Positions 1 to 8,203 of a DNA stretch of 64,000 bases are shown here, piece after piece. Source of the stretch: Actinoallomurus sp050942425 (lineage in GTDB: Bacteria; Actinomycetota; Actinomycetes; Streptosporangiales; Streptosporangiaceae); NCBI RefSeq assembly GCF_050942425.1, contig NZ_CP192063.1, positions 558,001-622,000 of the forward strand, read 5' to 3'. The stretch's first letter is position 1, and every line of letters begins with the position of its first letter. Both the position numbers and the translations under genes were made by a program. The notes beneath the pieces are model-generated. The model saw only the letters and a program-made list of their open reading frames with translations, had not been told where the DNA came from and ran no database searches.

Positions 1-1716
1 CGGATCGTGCGGATGGCTCAAGAACAGGCCGGGCGGATCCTGCGTGGTGCACAGCACCGTGCCGGGACGGTCGCCGGGGTCTTGGCGACCTGGCCCGCCG
101 ATCCGGTCAAGCGCACGGCGGCCGAGTGGGATGCCGTCCGTGAGGCGATCCCGGACGGCAGGTCCCTGACCAGCAGTGTGATCAGGGCGCGCACCCGGCA
201 GATCACCGCGTTCGTCGCCAGGCATGGGCGGTTTCCGGTCGATGTGTTCGAACTGGAGAATCCGCCGAGCGCGGCGCGGATGCTGGTACTGGCCGCGGTG
301 GACCGGCAGCAGGCCACCCTGGACCGCGCCGACGACGACCCTGCCAGGGTGTTGCTGCGGGTGCAGTTGCCCGTCCGCCCGGATCCGCGCTCGTACGCCG
401 ACTGGTCCTGGGTGGCTTGCTCGGTCACGCTGCCGCCCACCGTCTCGCCTGACGCGGTGCTGCATCTGCCCACGCTCCGCCCTCAGGGCCAGAAAGTGCG
501 CGCGGATCTGGCGTTCTCCCATCCCGTTCCGAAAGCCGAACGGAAGGGTCACACGACGGCGCTGGGGGTGGACTGGGGCCTGAACACCCTGCTGTCGGCA
601 GGCGCGGTGCACCGTCACAGCGACGGCCGTATCACCACGCTAGGGGCCGGAGCGATGTTCCGGGCCGGTGGGGTGATGGCCCGCCAGCACCGGCTACGCC
701 GCCACGGCGAACACCTCCACGCCAAAACCGACACCTACACTCGCCTCATCGACGGCCAGGAAGATCACGACCTGGTCGCCAAACACGCCGTGCTGGCGGC
801 CGAACACCGGCATGTGGCCGATCGCAGGTCGGGGTTGAACGATGCTCTGGCGTGGTCGGCGGCGCGGTGGGCGGTGGATCAGGCGATCGCGGTGGGTGCG
901 AGTGTGATTTATGTGGAGGATCTGCGGTCGATGGAGGCCAAGGGCATGGGCCGCACCCTTAACACCCGCCTGTCCCAAGCCGTGCGGGGGCAGATCGTCG
1001 GCAACATGCGGCACCTGGCCGCCGAGACCGGCATCGCCGTCGTCACCGTCCTGGCCCGCAATACTTCCAAGCACTGCCCGCAGTGCCTAATGCCACTGCG
1101 GCACTGCAAGGCACCCGACCGGCCCACCGCATCCGGATGGAAATGGGCGATCTGCCCCGACCCTGACTGCGGCTGGCAAGGCGACCGTGACCACGGCGCG
1201 TGGCGGCGTATCGCCGCCCGCGGCCTGACCCACCAGCACAACACCACCGTCGTCGATCGTGCCACCGGCCAGATGGTCATCGGCCGGGTGGTCGACGAGC
1301 TCGAAGCGGGCGCAGTCGTCATCGCGACCGCCGCTCCTCCAGCCAGCGGGGGTGACCGGTCCAAGACCGGCCCCACCCCGCGCCGATCTCCACGCCCCGT
1401 GCCCAGGCGACGCGGGGCACCCTCCACCCCCAGCCCTCACGGGCCGGCGGGTCAGCGTCCGGAGGGACACGCTCACACGGACCACAGACTGCCTCGGGCG
1501 GCCTGCCGGTACCAGGGCGTGCGCACCACCACCGTGCACACGATCAGCTCAAGCACACCCGCCACCCGCCGGAACCAACCACGGCACCGGCCGCGAGGGG
1601 CGACACTGGGCGCAGGCTTCCACCTGCACGCCCACGCCACCCCACCCCGGTGGACAGATCCCCCAGCCACAACACTCCAATGTGACTACGGATCCCCAGC
1701 TGATCAGAGACGCTGA
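1..1716 (+). CDS. tnpB: TnpB-like RNA-guided nuclease (IS200/IS605 OrfB family), 5' end outside window
   Basis: The frame is open to the left edge; the first start codon seen is GTG at 7, so the true start probably lies upstream. Counting from that GTG, the RuvC-like triad is visible: Asp189 in GVDWG, Glu304 in YVEDLR and Asp395 in GDRDHGAW. A four-Cys zinc ribbon (C357/C360 and C383/C388) sits between the last two, which is the TnpB/Cas12-ancestor layout. TnpB proteins are guided by an RNA made from the 3' end of their own transposon and protect it by cutting the empty donor site. The last ~130 residues are Pro/Arg/His-rich, not domain-like, and may be DNA that really encodes the guide RNA. 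No TnpA is in view. Confidence 0.8.
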   Translation, partial: RIVRMAQEQAGRILRGAQHRAGTVAGVLATWPADPVKRTAAEWDAVREAIPDGRSLTSSVIRARTRQITAFVARHGRFPVDVFELENPPSAARMLVLAAVDRQQATLDRADDDPARVLLRVQLPVRPDPRSYADWSWVACSVTLPPTVSPDAVLHLPTLRPQGQKVRADLAFSHPVPKAERKGHTTALGVDWGLNTLLSAGAVHRHSDGRITTLGAGAMFRAGGVMARQHRLRRHGEHLHAKTDTYTRLIDGQEDHDLVAKHAVLAAEHRHVADRRSGLNDALAWSAARWAVDQAIAVGASVIYVEDLRSMEAKGMGRTLNTRLSQAVRGQIVGNMRHLAAETGIAVVTVLARNTSKHCPQCLMPLRHCKAPDRPTASGWKWAICPDPDCGWQGDRDHGAWRRIAARGLTHQHNTTVVDRATGQMVIGRVVDELEAGAVVIATAAPPASGGDRSKTGPTPRRSPRPVPRRRGAPSTPSPHGPAGQRPEGHAHTDHRLPRAACRYQGVRTTTVHTISSSTPATRRNQPRHRPRGATLGAGFHLHAHATPPRWTDPPATTLQCDYGSPADQRR

Positions 1717-1740
1717 TCCGCACCTGCCGACGCCGTAGAT
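1330..1740 (+). ncRNA. Candidate omega/reRNA region overlapping the tnpB 3' end
   Basis: The reading frame after about residue 440 of the TnpB-like protein (from ~1330) is low-complexity and rich in Pro, Arg and His with no fold-like pattern. In IS605-type elements the guide RNA overlaps the 3' end of tnpB and runs to the right end of the element. I infer that this stretch is the scaffold; its exact ends and guide are not determinable by eye. Confidence 0.3.
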
Positions 1741-1863
1741 GGAACTGTTTCAGCGCGGCCGGCAGATCGACCGCCGTGACGGTGGGGATGGCGCCGATGG
1801 CGAGTCAGCAACGGGTCTCACCGACAGCGGCCGCCACCTCGGAGTGGGCTCGTTCGGCGGCGC

Positions 1864-2030
1864 CTAGGGCCTGTCTCGAAGTCCCCGTCCGTAGCGAGCG
1901 GTGTCCAGGTGGTGCCTCGCAAGGCGGAGGAGGGAGTCAGCCCGGTGTTGGCTGGCGACCGACGACAACGCGGCGAGGCGCCGCCTGGACGCCGCGCAGT
2001 AGGACAGCGGGACTTCGAGACAGGCCCTAG
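1864..2030. mobile_element. 167-bp MITE-like palindromic element with 22-bp perfect terminal repeats
   Basis: Positions 1864-1885 and 2009-2030 are perfect 22-bp inverted repeats beginning CTAGGGCCTGTCTCGAAG. Inner segments around 1903-1920 and 1973-1990 are also complementary apart from G-T type differences, so almost the whole element can fold on itself. There is no coding capacity. The outermost CTAG is itself palindromic and may be the target-site duplication, as in some IS5-family insertions. It looks like a non-autonomous element moved in trans; no matching transposase is in the window. Confidence 0.75.
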
Positions 2031-2192
2031 CATTCCGAGATGGATCGTCGACATGCTCGAGGAGTACGCGCAGGCATATGCCTCCGGTTGTGGAGACTTC
2101 ACCATCGATACGGTCGCCGACCTTCTCGGCCGCCCCGGCGCGACATCGCCCGCGAGCACGCCGCGGCGTTCACAAAGGAGGGAATCAGGTGA
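2031..2192 (+). pseudogene. 3' remnant of an NmrA-like NAD(P)-binding protein
   Basis: Directly after the right end of the palindromic element, one frame reads a segment ending YASGCGDFTIDTVADLLGRP; a second frame then continues DIAREHAAAFTKEGIR to a TGA at 2190-2192. The joined reading resembles the C-terminus of NmrA-family oxidoreductases (an acidic FTxDTV segment followed by an FAxEHAAAF-like end). The frame changes near 2135. The 5' part is absent to the left of the element, so this is a truncated, frameshifted relic. Family assignment rests on pattern memory only. Confidence 0.5.
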
Positions 2193-2317
2193 TGCGATTC
2201 GGCCTCCGGATTCGGATTGTGCCTGCCCAACGCCCGCTTCGACACGTCGCCGACCCGGGACACGCCGTACACTGCCGTCGCCATTCCCCGCTCCTGAGCC
2301 GGAGGTTGCTGATCGTC

Positions 2318-2908
2318 ATGGATGACCGTCGCCGGGAACTGCTCGATGAGCTCTACGCGGATGGGTCGGCCTACGACGCCCGGCAGTCGGACCGGCTGCT
2401 TCGGCGACGAAACTTCGAGCCCGACGCCGCCGAGCTGCTGACCCTGGCGGTACGCATGGCCGGTGCGCGCGACATCGTCGAGATCGGAACCTCCAACGGC
2501 TACTCGACGATCTGGCTCGCCGACGCGGCCGCCGACACCGGCGGCACGGTGGTGAGCGTGGACACCGCGAGCACCGACGAGGCCGGTGAGAACCTCCGCC
2601 GGGCCGGACTGGCCGCACGCGTGCACCTCATCCAGGGCGACGGCGGTCGCCACCTGGCGGAGCTGCCGGACGGCAGCGTCGACCTCCTCTTCCTGGACGC
2701 CGAGCGGACCGCGTACACGAGCTGGTGGCCCCACCCGGTTCGAGTCCTTCGTCCGGGCGGGGTGCTGGCGGTCGACAACGTGCTCGTTCCCAGCCCGGAC
2801 GAGCTGACCGGCTTTCTCGCCCTCGTCACCGAGGACGACCGGGTCACCGGGAGCACCGTGTCCGTGGGGAAGGGCCTGCACCTCGCCTGGCGCCGTACCG
2901 GCGGATAG
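2318..2908 (+). CDS. SAM-dependent O-methyltransferase, class I
   Basis: The 196-residue protein carries a Rossmann-type SAM motif I, EIGTSNGYST (residues 55-64), an acidic motif II (VDTAST) and the LLFLDAER metal/substrate strand typical of small caffeoyl-CoA/catechol-type O-methyltransferases. It lacks a signal peptide and should be cytosolic. I chose ATG 2318 because GGAGG lies at 2301-2305 and homology starts here; the open frame extends upstream to 2078 but that part is not methyltransferase-like. Substrate is unknown. It is convergent with the next gene. Confidence 0.8.
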   Translation: MDDRRRELLDELYADGSAYDARQSDRLLRRRNFEPDAAELLTLAVRMAGARDIVEIGTSNGYSTIWLADAAADTGGTVVSVDTASTDEAGENLRRAGLAARVHLIQGDGGRHLAELPDGSVDLLFLDAERTAYTSWWPHPVRVLRPGGVLAVDNVLVPSPDELTGFLALVTEDDRVTGSTVSVGKGLHLAWRRTGG

Positions 2909-2925
2909 CGCCGCCGGAGTTTCCG

Positions 2926-3684
2926 TCACTGAGGACGGGTCAGCCGGACGTATCCGTACGGGTTGAAGGACAGGTCGTCCTCATAGTCGTCGCCGTCGTA
3001 CGGGCCGGTGCGCAGCACCCATCGGGGGGCGTCCTCGGCCATCCGGAAGCCGGCGCCGTCCTCGATCTCCTCCGCACGCGGATCGGTCAGCAGGTAGGTC
3101 GCCAACGTGTCCAGGTGCATGACCAGGTCCGGCAGGCCGTCCTCGGTCAGCTGTTCCTCGTCGACCTCGATCTCCACCTCGGGCGCGCCGAGCAGGTGCA
3201 TGCCGCAGCTGTAGAGCACCTCACCGTCGTGGATCGGCCGCTGCACCCAAGCGGAGACGAGCACGTCGGCCAGGTCCTCGTCCTCGGCGCCGGCCGCTCG
3301 GTCGGCCAGGGCGAGCCAGCGGTCCCGGCCGTGCGTGATTCCGCTGCTCTCGTTCTTCACCGCGGTGGCGCCGGACCGCAGCAGAGCGGCCGTCGCCGCC
3401 AGCAGCCGCCGCGAAGTGTCGGCCGCCAGTTCGCGCATCATCGGCGCGGACAGCAGGTAGCCGACGGTGTCGTGGGACTCCACGGCGGCCCAGTCCGCCT
3501 CGTCGAACGAGGCCTCCGCCATGCTGGCCTCGAACGCCTTCGGCATCCGGGGATCGGGTTCGGTCTCGGAGTACTCGCGGTCGAGCACGAAACCGCCGAA
3601 GTCGGCGGCGATCCGTTCGATCTCCGAAAGGTCCAGCCCGGAGCCGAGTACGCACAGCACATGCCGGGGAATCGCGTCGCTCAT
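2926..3684 (-). CDS. Hypothetical protein, possibly DUF4261-like
   Basis: A 252-residue acidic soluble protein with no signal peptide or membrane segment. It opens with a short beta strand (HVLCVLGSGLDL), contains a conserved-looking LYSCGMHLLGAPEVEIE segment, and ends in an acidic FNPYGYVRL stretch. The overall feel is of the DUF4261/suppressor-like group often found in stress or polymorphic-toxin contexts, but I cannot confirm this. Start ATG 3684 gives a protein with good coding character. It ends 18 bp from the methyltransferase end and stands alone. Confidence 0.55.
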   Translation of the reverse strand: MSDAIPRHVLCVLGSGLDLSEIERIAADFGGFVLDREYSETEPDPRMPKAFEASMAEASFDEADWAAVESHDTVGYLLSAPMMRELAADTSRRLLAATAALLRSGATAVKNESSGITHGRDRWLALADRAAGAEDEDLADVLVSAWVQRPIHDGEVLYSCGMHLLGAPEVEIEVDEEQLTEDGLPDLVMHLDTLATYLLTDPRAEEIEDGAGFRMAEDAPRWVLRTGPYDGDDYEDDLSFNPYGYVRLTRPQ

Positions 3685-3773
3685 TCCGCCACGTTATCGA
3701 TCATCATCGACGTTCCGGGCCGATTCCCCGACGCCGAGTCCTCCGGCACGGTGAAGGAGGTGAACCCCTTTTC

Positions 3774-4451
3774 TCACCGTTCGGGGGCGGGCTGGACGAG
3801 ACCGGACTGGTAGGCGATGACGACCAGTTGGGCGCGGTCGCGGGCGTGCAGTTTGGCCATGGCGCGGTGCACGTGGGTGCGCACCGTCAGCGGGCTGACG
3901 ACGAATTTCTCGGCGATCTCGTCGTTGGAGAACCCTTGCGCGGCCAGGGCCATCACCTCGCGCTCGCGATCGGTGAGGGCGGCCAGCCGCTCGGGGGGAA
4001 CCAGGTGGCCGTCGGGTTCGGGGGCGGCCAGGAAGCGGGTGATGAGCGCGCGGGTGGCCGCAGGGGACAGGAGCGCGTCGCCGGAGGCCACCGTACGGAT
4101 GGCGGCCAGCAGGTCGTCGGCGGCGATGTCCTTGCCGAGGAAGCCGCTGGCGCCGGCGCGCAGGGCCCGTGCGACGTACTCGTCGATCTCGAACGTGGTG
4201 AGGATGAGGACGCGCGTGGCGGACAGGTCCGGATCGGCGCAGATCTCGGCGGTGGAGGTCAAGCCGTCGGTGCCCGGCATGCGGATGTCCATGACGACGA
4301 CGTCGGGGTGGTGGGCGCGTGTCTGCTCCACGGCCTCCCTGCCGTCGGCGGCTTCGGCGACGACCTCCAGGTCGGCGCAGGAGTCGATCAGGATCCGGAA
4401 GGTCTGCCGCAGGAGGGCCTGGTCGTCGGCGAGCAGGACACGGATGGTCAT
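3774..4451 (-). CDS. NarL/LuxR-type response regulator
   Basis: A 225-residue two-domain regulator. The receiver has the acidic pair D9/D10, the phosphoacceptor D55 in VVMDIRMPG, T85 and the conserved K107 in GFLGKDIA. The C-terminal LuxR helix-turn-helix starts LTDREREVMALAAQGFSN. The start codon overlaps the histidine kinase stop by 4 bp (4448-4451), so the pair is translationally coupled and is one system. It is expected to bind DNA after phosphorylation; targets are unknown, although the MMPL exporter gene immediately upstream is an obvious candidate. Confidence 0.93.
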   Translation of the reverse strand: MTIRVLLADDQALLRQTFRILIDSCADLEVVAEAADGREAVEQTRAHHPDVVVMDIRMPGTDGLTSTAEICADPDLSATRVLILTTFEIDEYVARALRAGASGFLGKDIAADDLLAAIRTVASGDALLSPAATRALITRFLAAPEPDGHLVPPERLAALTDREREVMALAAQGFSNDEIAEKFVVSPLTVRTHVHRAMAKLHARDRAQLVVIAYQSGLVQPAPER

Positions 4452-5743
4452 CGGATTCGGTCTTCTTCCAGGGACGCGGGGTGCAGCGGGAGTTCGGCGG
4501 TGACCTGGAAGCCGCCTTCGGGACGGGCGCCCGTCCGCAGGCGGCCCCCGACCGACAGGGCGCGTTCGCGCATGCCGACGAGCCCGAAGCCGGTGTTCGG
4601 CGCCACGGAAGGCGCCGGTCCGGAAGGCGCCGGCCGGGAGGGGGTCGGTCCGGAAGGGGTCGGTCCGCCTCCGTCATCGGTGACCGTGACGGTCAGCCGG
4701 TCCTGAGCGTAGGCGAGGTTCACCCACGCCGTCGACGTGTCGGCGTGCTTGGTGACGTTGGTGAGCGCTTCCTGCACGATCCGGAACGCGGTGAGATCCA
4801 CGCCTGGTGACAGCGATCGGGGTTCCCCTTCGGTGCTGACGGTGACCTTGAGCCCGGCGGGTTCGAAGGAACCGGTCAGGTCGGACAGCCGCGCGAGCCC
4901 GGGGACCGGCTCGGTGGGTGCGGCCGGGTCGTCGGCCTGGCGCAGGAGTCCGACGGTGGCCTTGAGTTCGCGCAGCGCCGCCGAGGTCGTGCCGGAGAGG
5001 TCCGCGAGGATCTCCTGGACCTGGTCGGGGTGGGTGCGTACCAGGTGCGCGGCGGTGCCGGCCTGCATGTTGGCCAGGACGAGGTGGTGGGCGACGACGT
5101 CGTGCAGTTCGCGGGCGATGCGCATGCGCTCGGCGGCGACCCGGTGGCGTGCCTCCTCCTCGCGGGTGCGCTCGGCGTGCTCGGCGCGGGCCTTGACCTC
5201 CTCCAGGTAGGCCCGCCGCAGCCGGACCGTGCTGCCGAGCACGGTCGGCAGCAGCAGCCAGGCGGCGGGTCCGACCCCCCTGAGCAGCAGGATGGTGACA
5301 GTGCTGACCGCCTTGGCGTCCAGCGAGTGATCGCTGGGGTCGAGGAGAAGGTCGGTGCCCACCACCAGCAGGGTGGCGGCGGACAGGGCGTAGAGGCGGG
5401 TGGACCTGCGGTCGACGCGGACCGCCAGCGAGTACAGGGCGGCCATGAGCGGTCCCAGCAGCAGGACCGTCAGCAGGTAGCCCAGGGCGGCCATGGCCAC
5501 GGCGCAGGCGGTGGTCACCGCGACGGTGACGCGGGGGTGACCGCGATGCCACAGCAGGGCGGTGCAGGAGATGCCCGCCAGCAGCACGCCGGGCCACCAC
5601 GGGACCCTGAGATCGGAGCCGGGGAGTCCGACCATGCTGCCGGGAAAGGCGCAGGCGAACAGCAGCAGTGACGCCACCACGTCGACGGGGCGGAGCTGGG
5701 CGTGGAGGCGGCTGCGGAGGTCTCGCCACCGGCTTGCGATCAT
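4448..5743 (-). CDS. Sensor histidine kinase, NarL/DesK type (HisKA_3)
   Basis: 431 residues with about five to six N-terminal membrane segments, a coiled linker (RREEEARHRVAAERMR-like), the HisKA_3 phosphoacceptor in ARELHDVVAHHL, an N-box (ALTNVTKHA) and a glycine motif (FGLVGMRERA). I prefer ATG 5743, with GGAAG upstream, over the open frame to 5848, whose extra 35 residues are basic and non-membrane. The ATP lid between DDGGG and FGLVG holds a Pro/Ser insert made of repeated GPxPS units, encoded by a 15-bp tandem repeat. It phosphorylates the overlapping regulator. Confidence 0.92.
   Translation of the reverse strand: MIASRWRDLRSRLHAQLRPVDVVASLLLFACAFPGSMVGLPGSDLRVPWWPGVLLAGISCTALLWHRGHPRVTVAVTTACAVAMAALGYLLTVLLLGPLMAALYSLAVRVDRRSTRLYALSAATLLVVGTDLLLDPSDHSLDAKAVSTVTILLLRGVGPAAWLLLPTVLGSTVRLRRAYLEEVKARAEHAERTREEEARHRVAAERMRIARELHDVVAHHLVLANMQAGTAAHLVRTHPDQVQEILADLSGTTSAALRELKATVGLLRQADDPAAPTEPVPGLARLSDLTGSFEPAGLKVTVSTEGEPRSLSPGVDLTAFRIVQEALTNVTKHADTSTAWVNLAYAQDRLTVTVTDDGGGPTPSGPTPSRPAPSGPAPSVAPNTGFGLVGMRERALSVGGRLRTGARPEGGFQVTAELPLHPASLEEDRIR
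4607..4666. repeat. Four tandem 15-bp repeats inside the histidine kinase gene
   Basis: Units at 4607-4621, 4622-4636, 4637-4651 and 4652-4666 begin GGAAGG or GGAGGG and differ by a few bases. On the minus strand they encode repeated Gly-Pro-x-Pro-Ser pentapeptides in the ATP-lid region. The unit is a multiple of three, so copy changes keep the frame. Confidence 0.8.
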
Positions 5744-5838
5744 TGAAGGGACTTCCTGTCGGTGCTGTGACCAGCGTGGACGACGATTCGACGGTATGCG
5801 AGGAGGGCCACCGCGGCGTCCTGTGGGGAGAAGAAGGG

Positions 5839-5864
5839 GCACGGCCACCCGGGGGTGGCCGTGC
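5839..5864 (-). terminator. Intrinsic-type hairpin after the MMPL exporter gene
   Basis: A perfect 12-bp stem (5839-5850 with 5853-5864) and 2-nt loop lies 13 bp past the MMPL stop on the minus strand. It separates the exporter from the downstream kinase gene; there is no clear U-tract, as is common in high-GC actinobacteria. Confidence 0.6.
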
Positions 5865-5876
5865 GGCGCTACGGGC

Positions 5877-8066
5877 CTAGTGGACGGGTTCGGGCTGGGG
5901 GACCGGGGAGGTGGCGGCTCGGCGGCTCAACGCCTCTCCCTCCACGTCGATACGCGGGAGCAGCCTGTCCAGCCAGCGGGGCATCCACCACGCCCGGTCG
6001 CCGAGCAGGGCGAGGACGGCGGGCACGATCGCCATCCGTACGACGAAGGCGTCGAACAGGACCGCGATGGACAGGCCGAACCCGATCATCTTGATCATGG
6101 ATTCACCGGCGCCGATGAACCCGCTGAAGACCGCCATCATGATCAGTGCGGCGGCGACCACCACCCGGGCGCTGTGCCGGAACCCGGAGGCGATCGCCTG
6201 GCCGGCGGGTTCTCCGTGGACGTACGCCTCCCGCATGCGGGTGACCAGGAAGACCTCGTAGTCCATGGCGAGCCCGAAGACGATGCCCACCAGGAAGATC
6301 GGCATCATGCTCATGATCGGGCCGGTCTGGTGGACGCCGAGGAGGGCGGCGAGCCAGCCCCACTGAAAGACCGCGACGACGGCGCCGAGGGCGGCCAGCA
6401 CCGACAGCAGGAAGCCCACGGCGGCCTTGAGGGGCACCAGCACGGACCGGAAGACCACCAGCAGGAGCAGGAACGCCAGGCCCACCACGACCGCCAGGTA
6501 GGGGATCAGCGCGTCCTGGACCTTGGCGGCGACGTCGATGTTCACCGCGGTGCTACCGGTGACCTCGAAGGTCGCTCCGGTGGCGGATTCGGTGACGGGG
6601 CGTTCGGCGCGGATGACCTTGACGAGGTCCTTGGTCTTCTGGTCGGTGGGGCTGGTGGCCGGTACCGCGGAGAAGACCGCGGTGTCGCCCGCGGGGTTGA
6701 ACCGGGCCGGTGAGACGGAGACGACCCCGGCCGTGGCGGCGATCTTCTCGGTGATCGTGTTCACCGCGGCCTTGGGATCCCCGGTCCCCTTGGCGTCCAC
6801 GACGATGGCCAGGGGACCGTTGAAGCCAGGGCCGAACCCCCTGGCGAGGTCGTCGTAGGCGCGGCGCTCGGTGGTGGAGGTGGGCTTGGCCTCGTCTCCG
6901 GGCATGCCCAGTTGCAGGTGCGTCGCCGGAAGCGCGATCGCTCCCAGGCCCGCGATGCCGGCGAGGAGCACGGGGATGGGGAAGCGCAGCACGAAGGCGG
7001 CCCAGCGGCTGCGCCGATGAGATGCGCCGCTCCGCTTCGAACCCTTGCGGACGGCGCGCGAAAGTACGGCGTCCGGCCAGAAGCCGAGCAGGGCCGGGAC
7101 CAGCGTCAGCGCGATGAAGACGGCGACGAGGACCGCCCCTGCGGCCGCCAGCCCCATCTTGGTCAGCAGCGGAATGCCGACCACCGAGAGCCCGGCCAGC
7201 GCGATGATCACGGTGAGCCCGGCGAAGACGACCGCCGATCCGGCGGTACCGACCGCCAGCCCGGTGGCCTCGCGGGGCAGATGTCCGTTGGACCGTTCCT
7301 CGCGGTAACGGGAGACGACGAAGAGGGCGTAGTCGATCCCGACCGCCAGGCCGAGCATCGTGGCCAGGGTGCCGGTCGTCGCGGACAGCCCGAACGTCGT
7401 GCCCAGCGCCAGGATCGAGGCCATGCTGACACCGACGCCGAGGATCGCGGTCAGCAGCGGCAGCCCGGCGGCCGCCAGCGAGCCGAAGGTGACCAGCAGG
7501 ACGATGGCGGCCACGGCGATGCCGATGCCTTCGGACGGCCCGCCCGCCGCGGGCCGGGTCGCGAGAGCGTCCCCGCCGACCTCGACGGTCAGGCCCGCGT
7601 CCCTGGCCTGGGCGACGGCGTCCTCCACCGTCTTCTTACTGGCGTCGGTGAGGTCGGTGGCCTTGACCTTGAAGGAGACCGTCGCGTATGCGGTCGAGGC
7701 GTCCTTGCTCACCGCGTGCGCCTGGAACGGGGAGACCGCACCGGCGACCTGCGGCCCGTGGGCCGCCTCGGCCACCACCTTGTCGATCGTCTTCCGGTTG
7801 TCCGCCGCCGTGATCTGCTGTCCGTTCGGGGCGACGAAGACGATCCGGGCGTTCGCCCCGTTGGCGTCGGATCCCGGGAAACGCTGGTCCATCAGGTCGA
7901 ACGCCTTCTGGGACTCGATGCCCGGCATGGCGAACCCGTCGTCGGGTGCTTCGGAGGCTCTGGTGGCGCTGAATCCGACGGCGGCCATGACGGCCACCCA
8001 GAACACGGCGACGAGCCATCGCCACCGGAAGGCCAGACGGCCGAGCCGATAAAGGAATGAAGCCAC
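5877..8066 (-). CDS. MMPL/RND-family transporter
   Basis: 729 residues from a GTG start at 8066 (GGGAG seven bases upstream). The architecture is the MMPL one: one membrane segment (RWRWLVAVFWVAVMAAVGF), an extracytoplasmic loop, five segments with the family GIDYALFVVSRYREE motif, a second loop, then a second helix bundle with GLAMDYEVFLVTRMREAYV. Such proteins export lipids, siderophores or drugs by proton exchange. The C-terminus is short, unlike the second MMPL protein at 15557-18721. It lies downstream of an ECF sigma gene (137-bp gap) and upstream of a two-component system. Substrate not deducible. Confidence 0.93.
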   Translation of the reverse strand: MASFLYRLGRLAFRWRWLVAVFWVAVMAAVGFSATRASEAPDDGFAMPGIESQKAFDLMDQRFPGSDANGANARIVFVAPNGQQITAADNRKTIDKVVAEAAHGPQVAGAVSPFQAHAVSKDASTAYATVSFKVKATDLTDASKKTVEDAVAQARDAGLTVEVGGDALATRPAAGGPSEGIGIAVAAIVLLVTFGSLAAAGLPLLTAILGVGVSMASILALGTTFGLSATTGTLATMLGLAVGIDYALFVVSRYREERSNGHLPREATGLAVGTAGSAVVFAGLTVIIALAGLSVVGIPLLTKMGLAAAGAVLVAVFIALTLVPALLGFWPDAVLSRAVRKGSKRSGASHRRSRWAAFVLRFPIPVLLAGIAGLGAIALPATHLQLGMPGDEAKPTSTTERRAYDDLARGFGPGFNGPLAIVVDAKGTGDPKAAVNTITEKIAATAGVVSVSPARFNPAGDTAVFSAVPATSPTDQKTKDLVKVIRAERPVTESATGATFEVTGSTAVNIDVAAKVQDALIPYLAVVVGLAFLLLLVVFRSVLVPLKAAVGFLLSVLAALGAVVAVFQWGWLAALLGVHQTGPIMSMMPIFLVGIVFGLAMDYEVFLVTRMREAYVHGEPAGQAIASGFRHSARVVVAAALIMMAVFSGFIGAGESMIKMIGFGLSIAVLFDAFVVRMAIVPAVLALLGDRAWWMPRWLDRLLPRIDVEGEALSRRAATSPVPQPEPVH

Positions 8067-8203
8067 AGCGGGTCTCCCATCAGATCTCGAGGTATGTCCC
8101 CGAGCCTGTCCGAGGGAGCCCCGCCCCGTCGTCGTGCGGCTGCCGACACTGCGGCTACTGAGAACGCAGTACGCCGGCGTGCGCGTGTAGTGCCTTCGCG
8201 GAG

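Noticed and set aside
3748..3780. Possible terminator at the response regulator end (ACGGTGA/TCACCGT)
   Set aside because: The 7-bp arms are 19 bp apart and one overlaps the stop codon; too weak to call.
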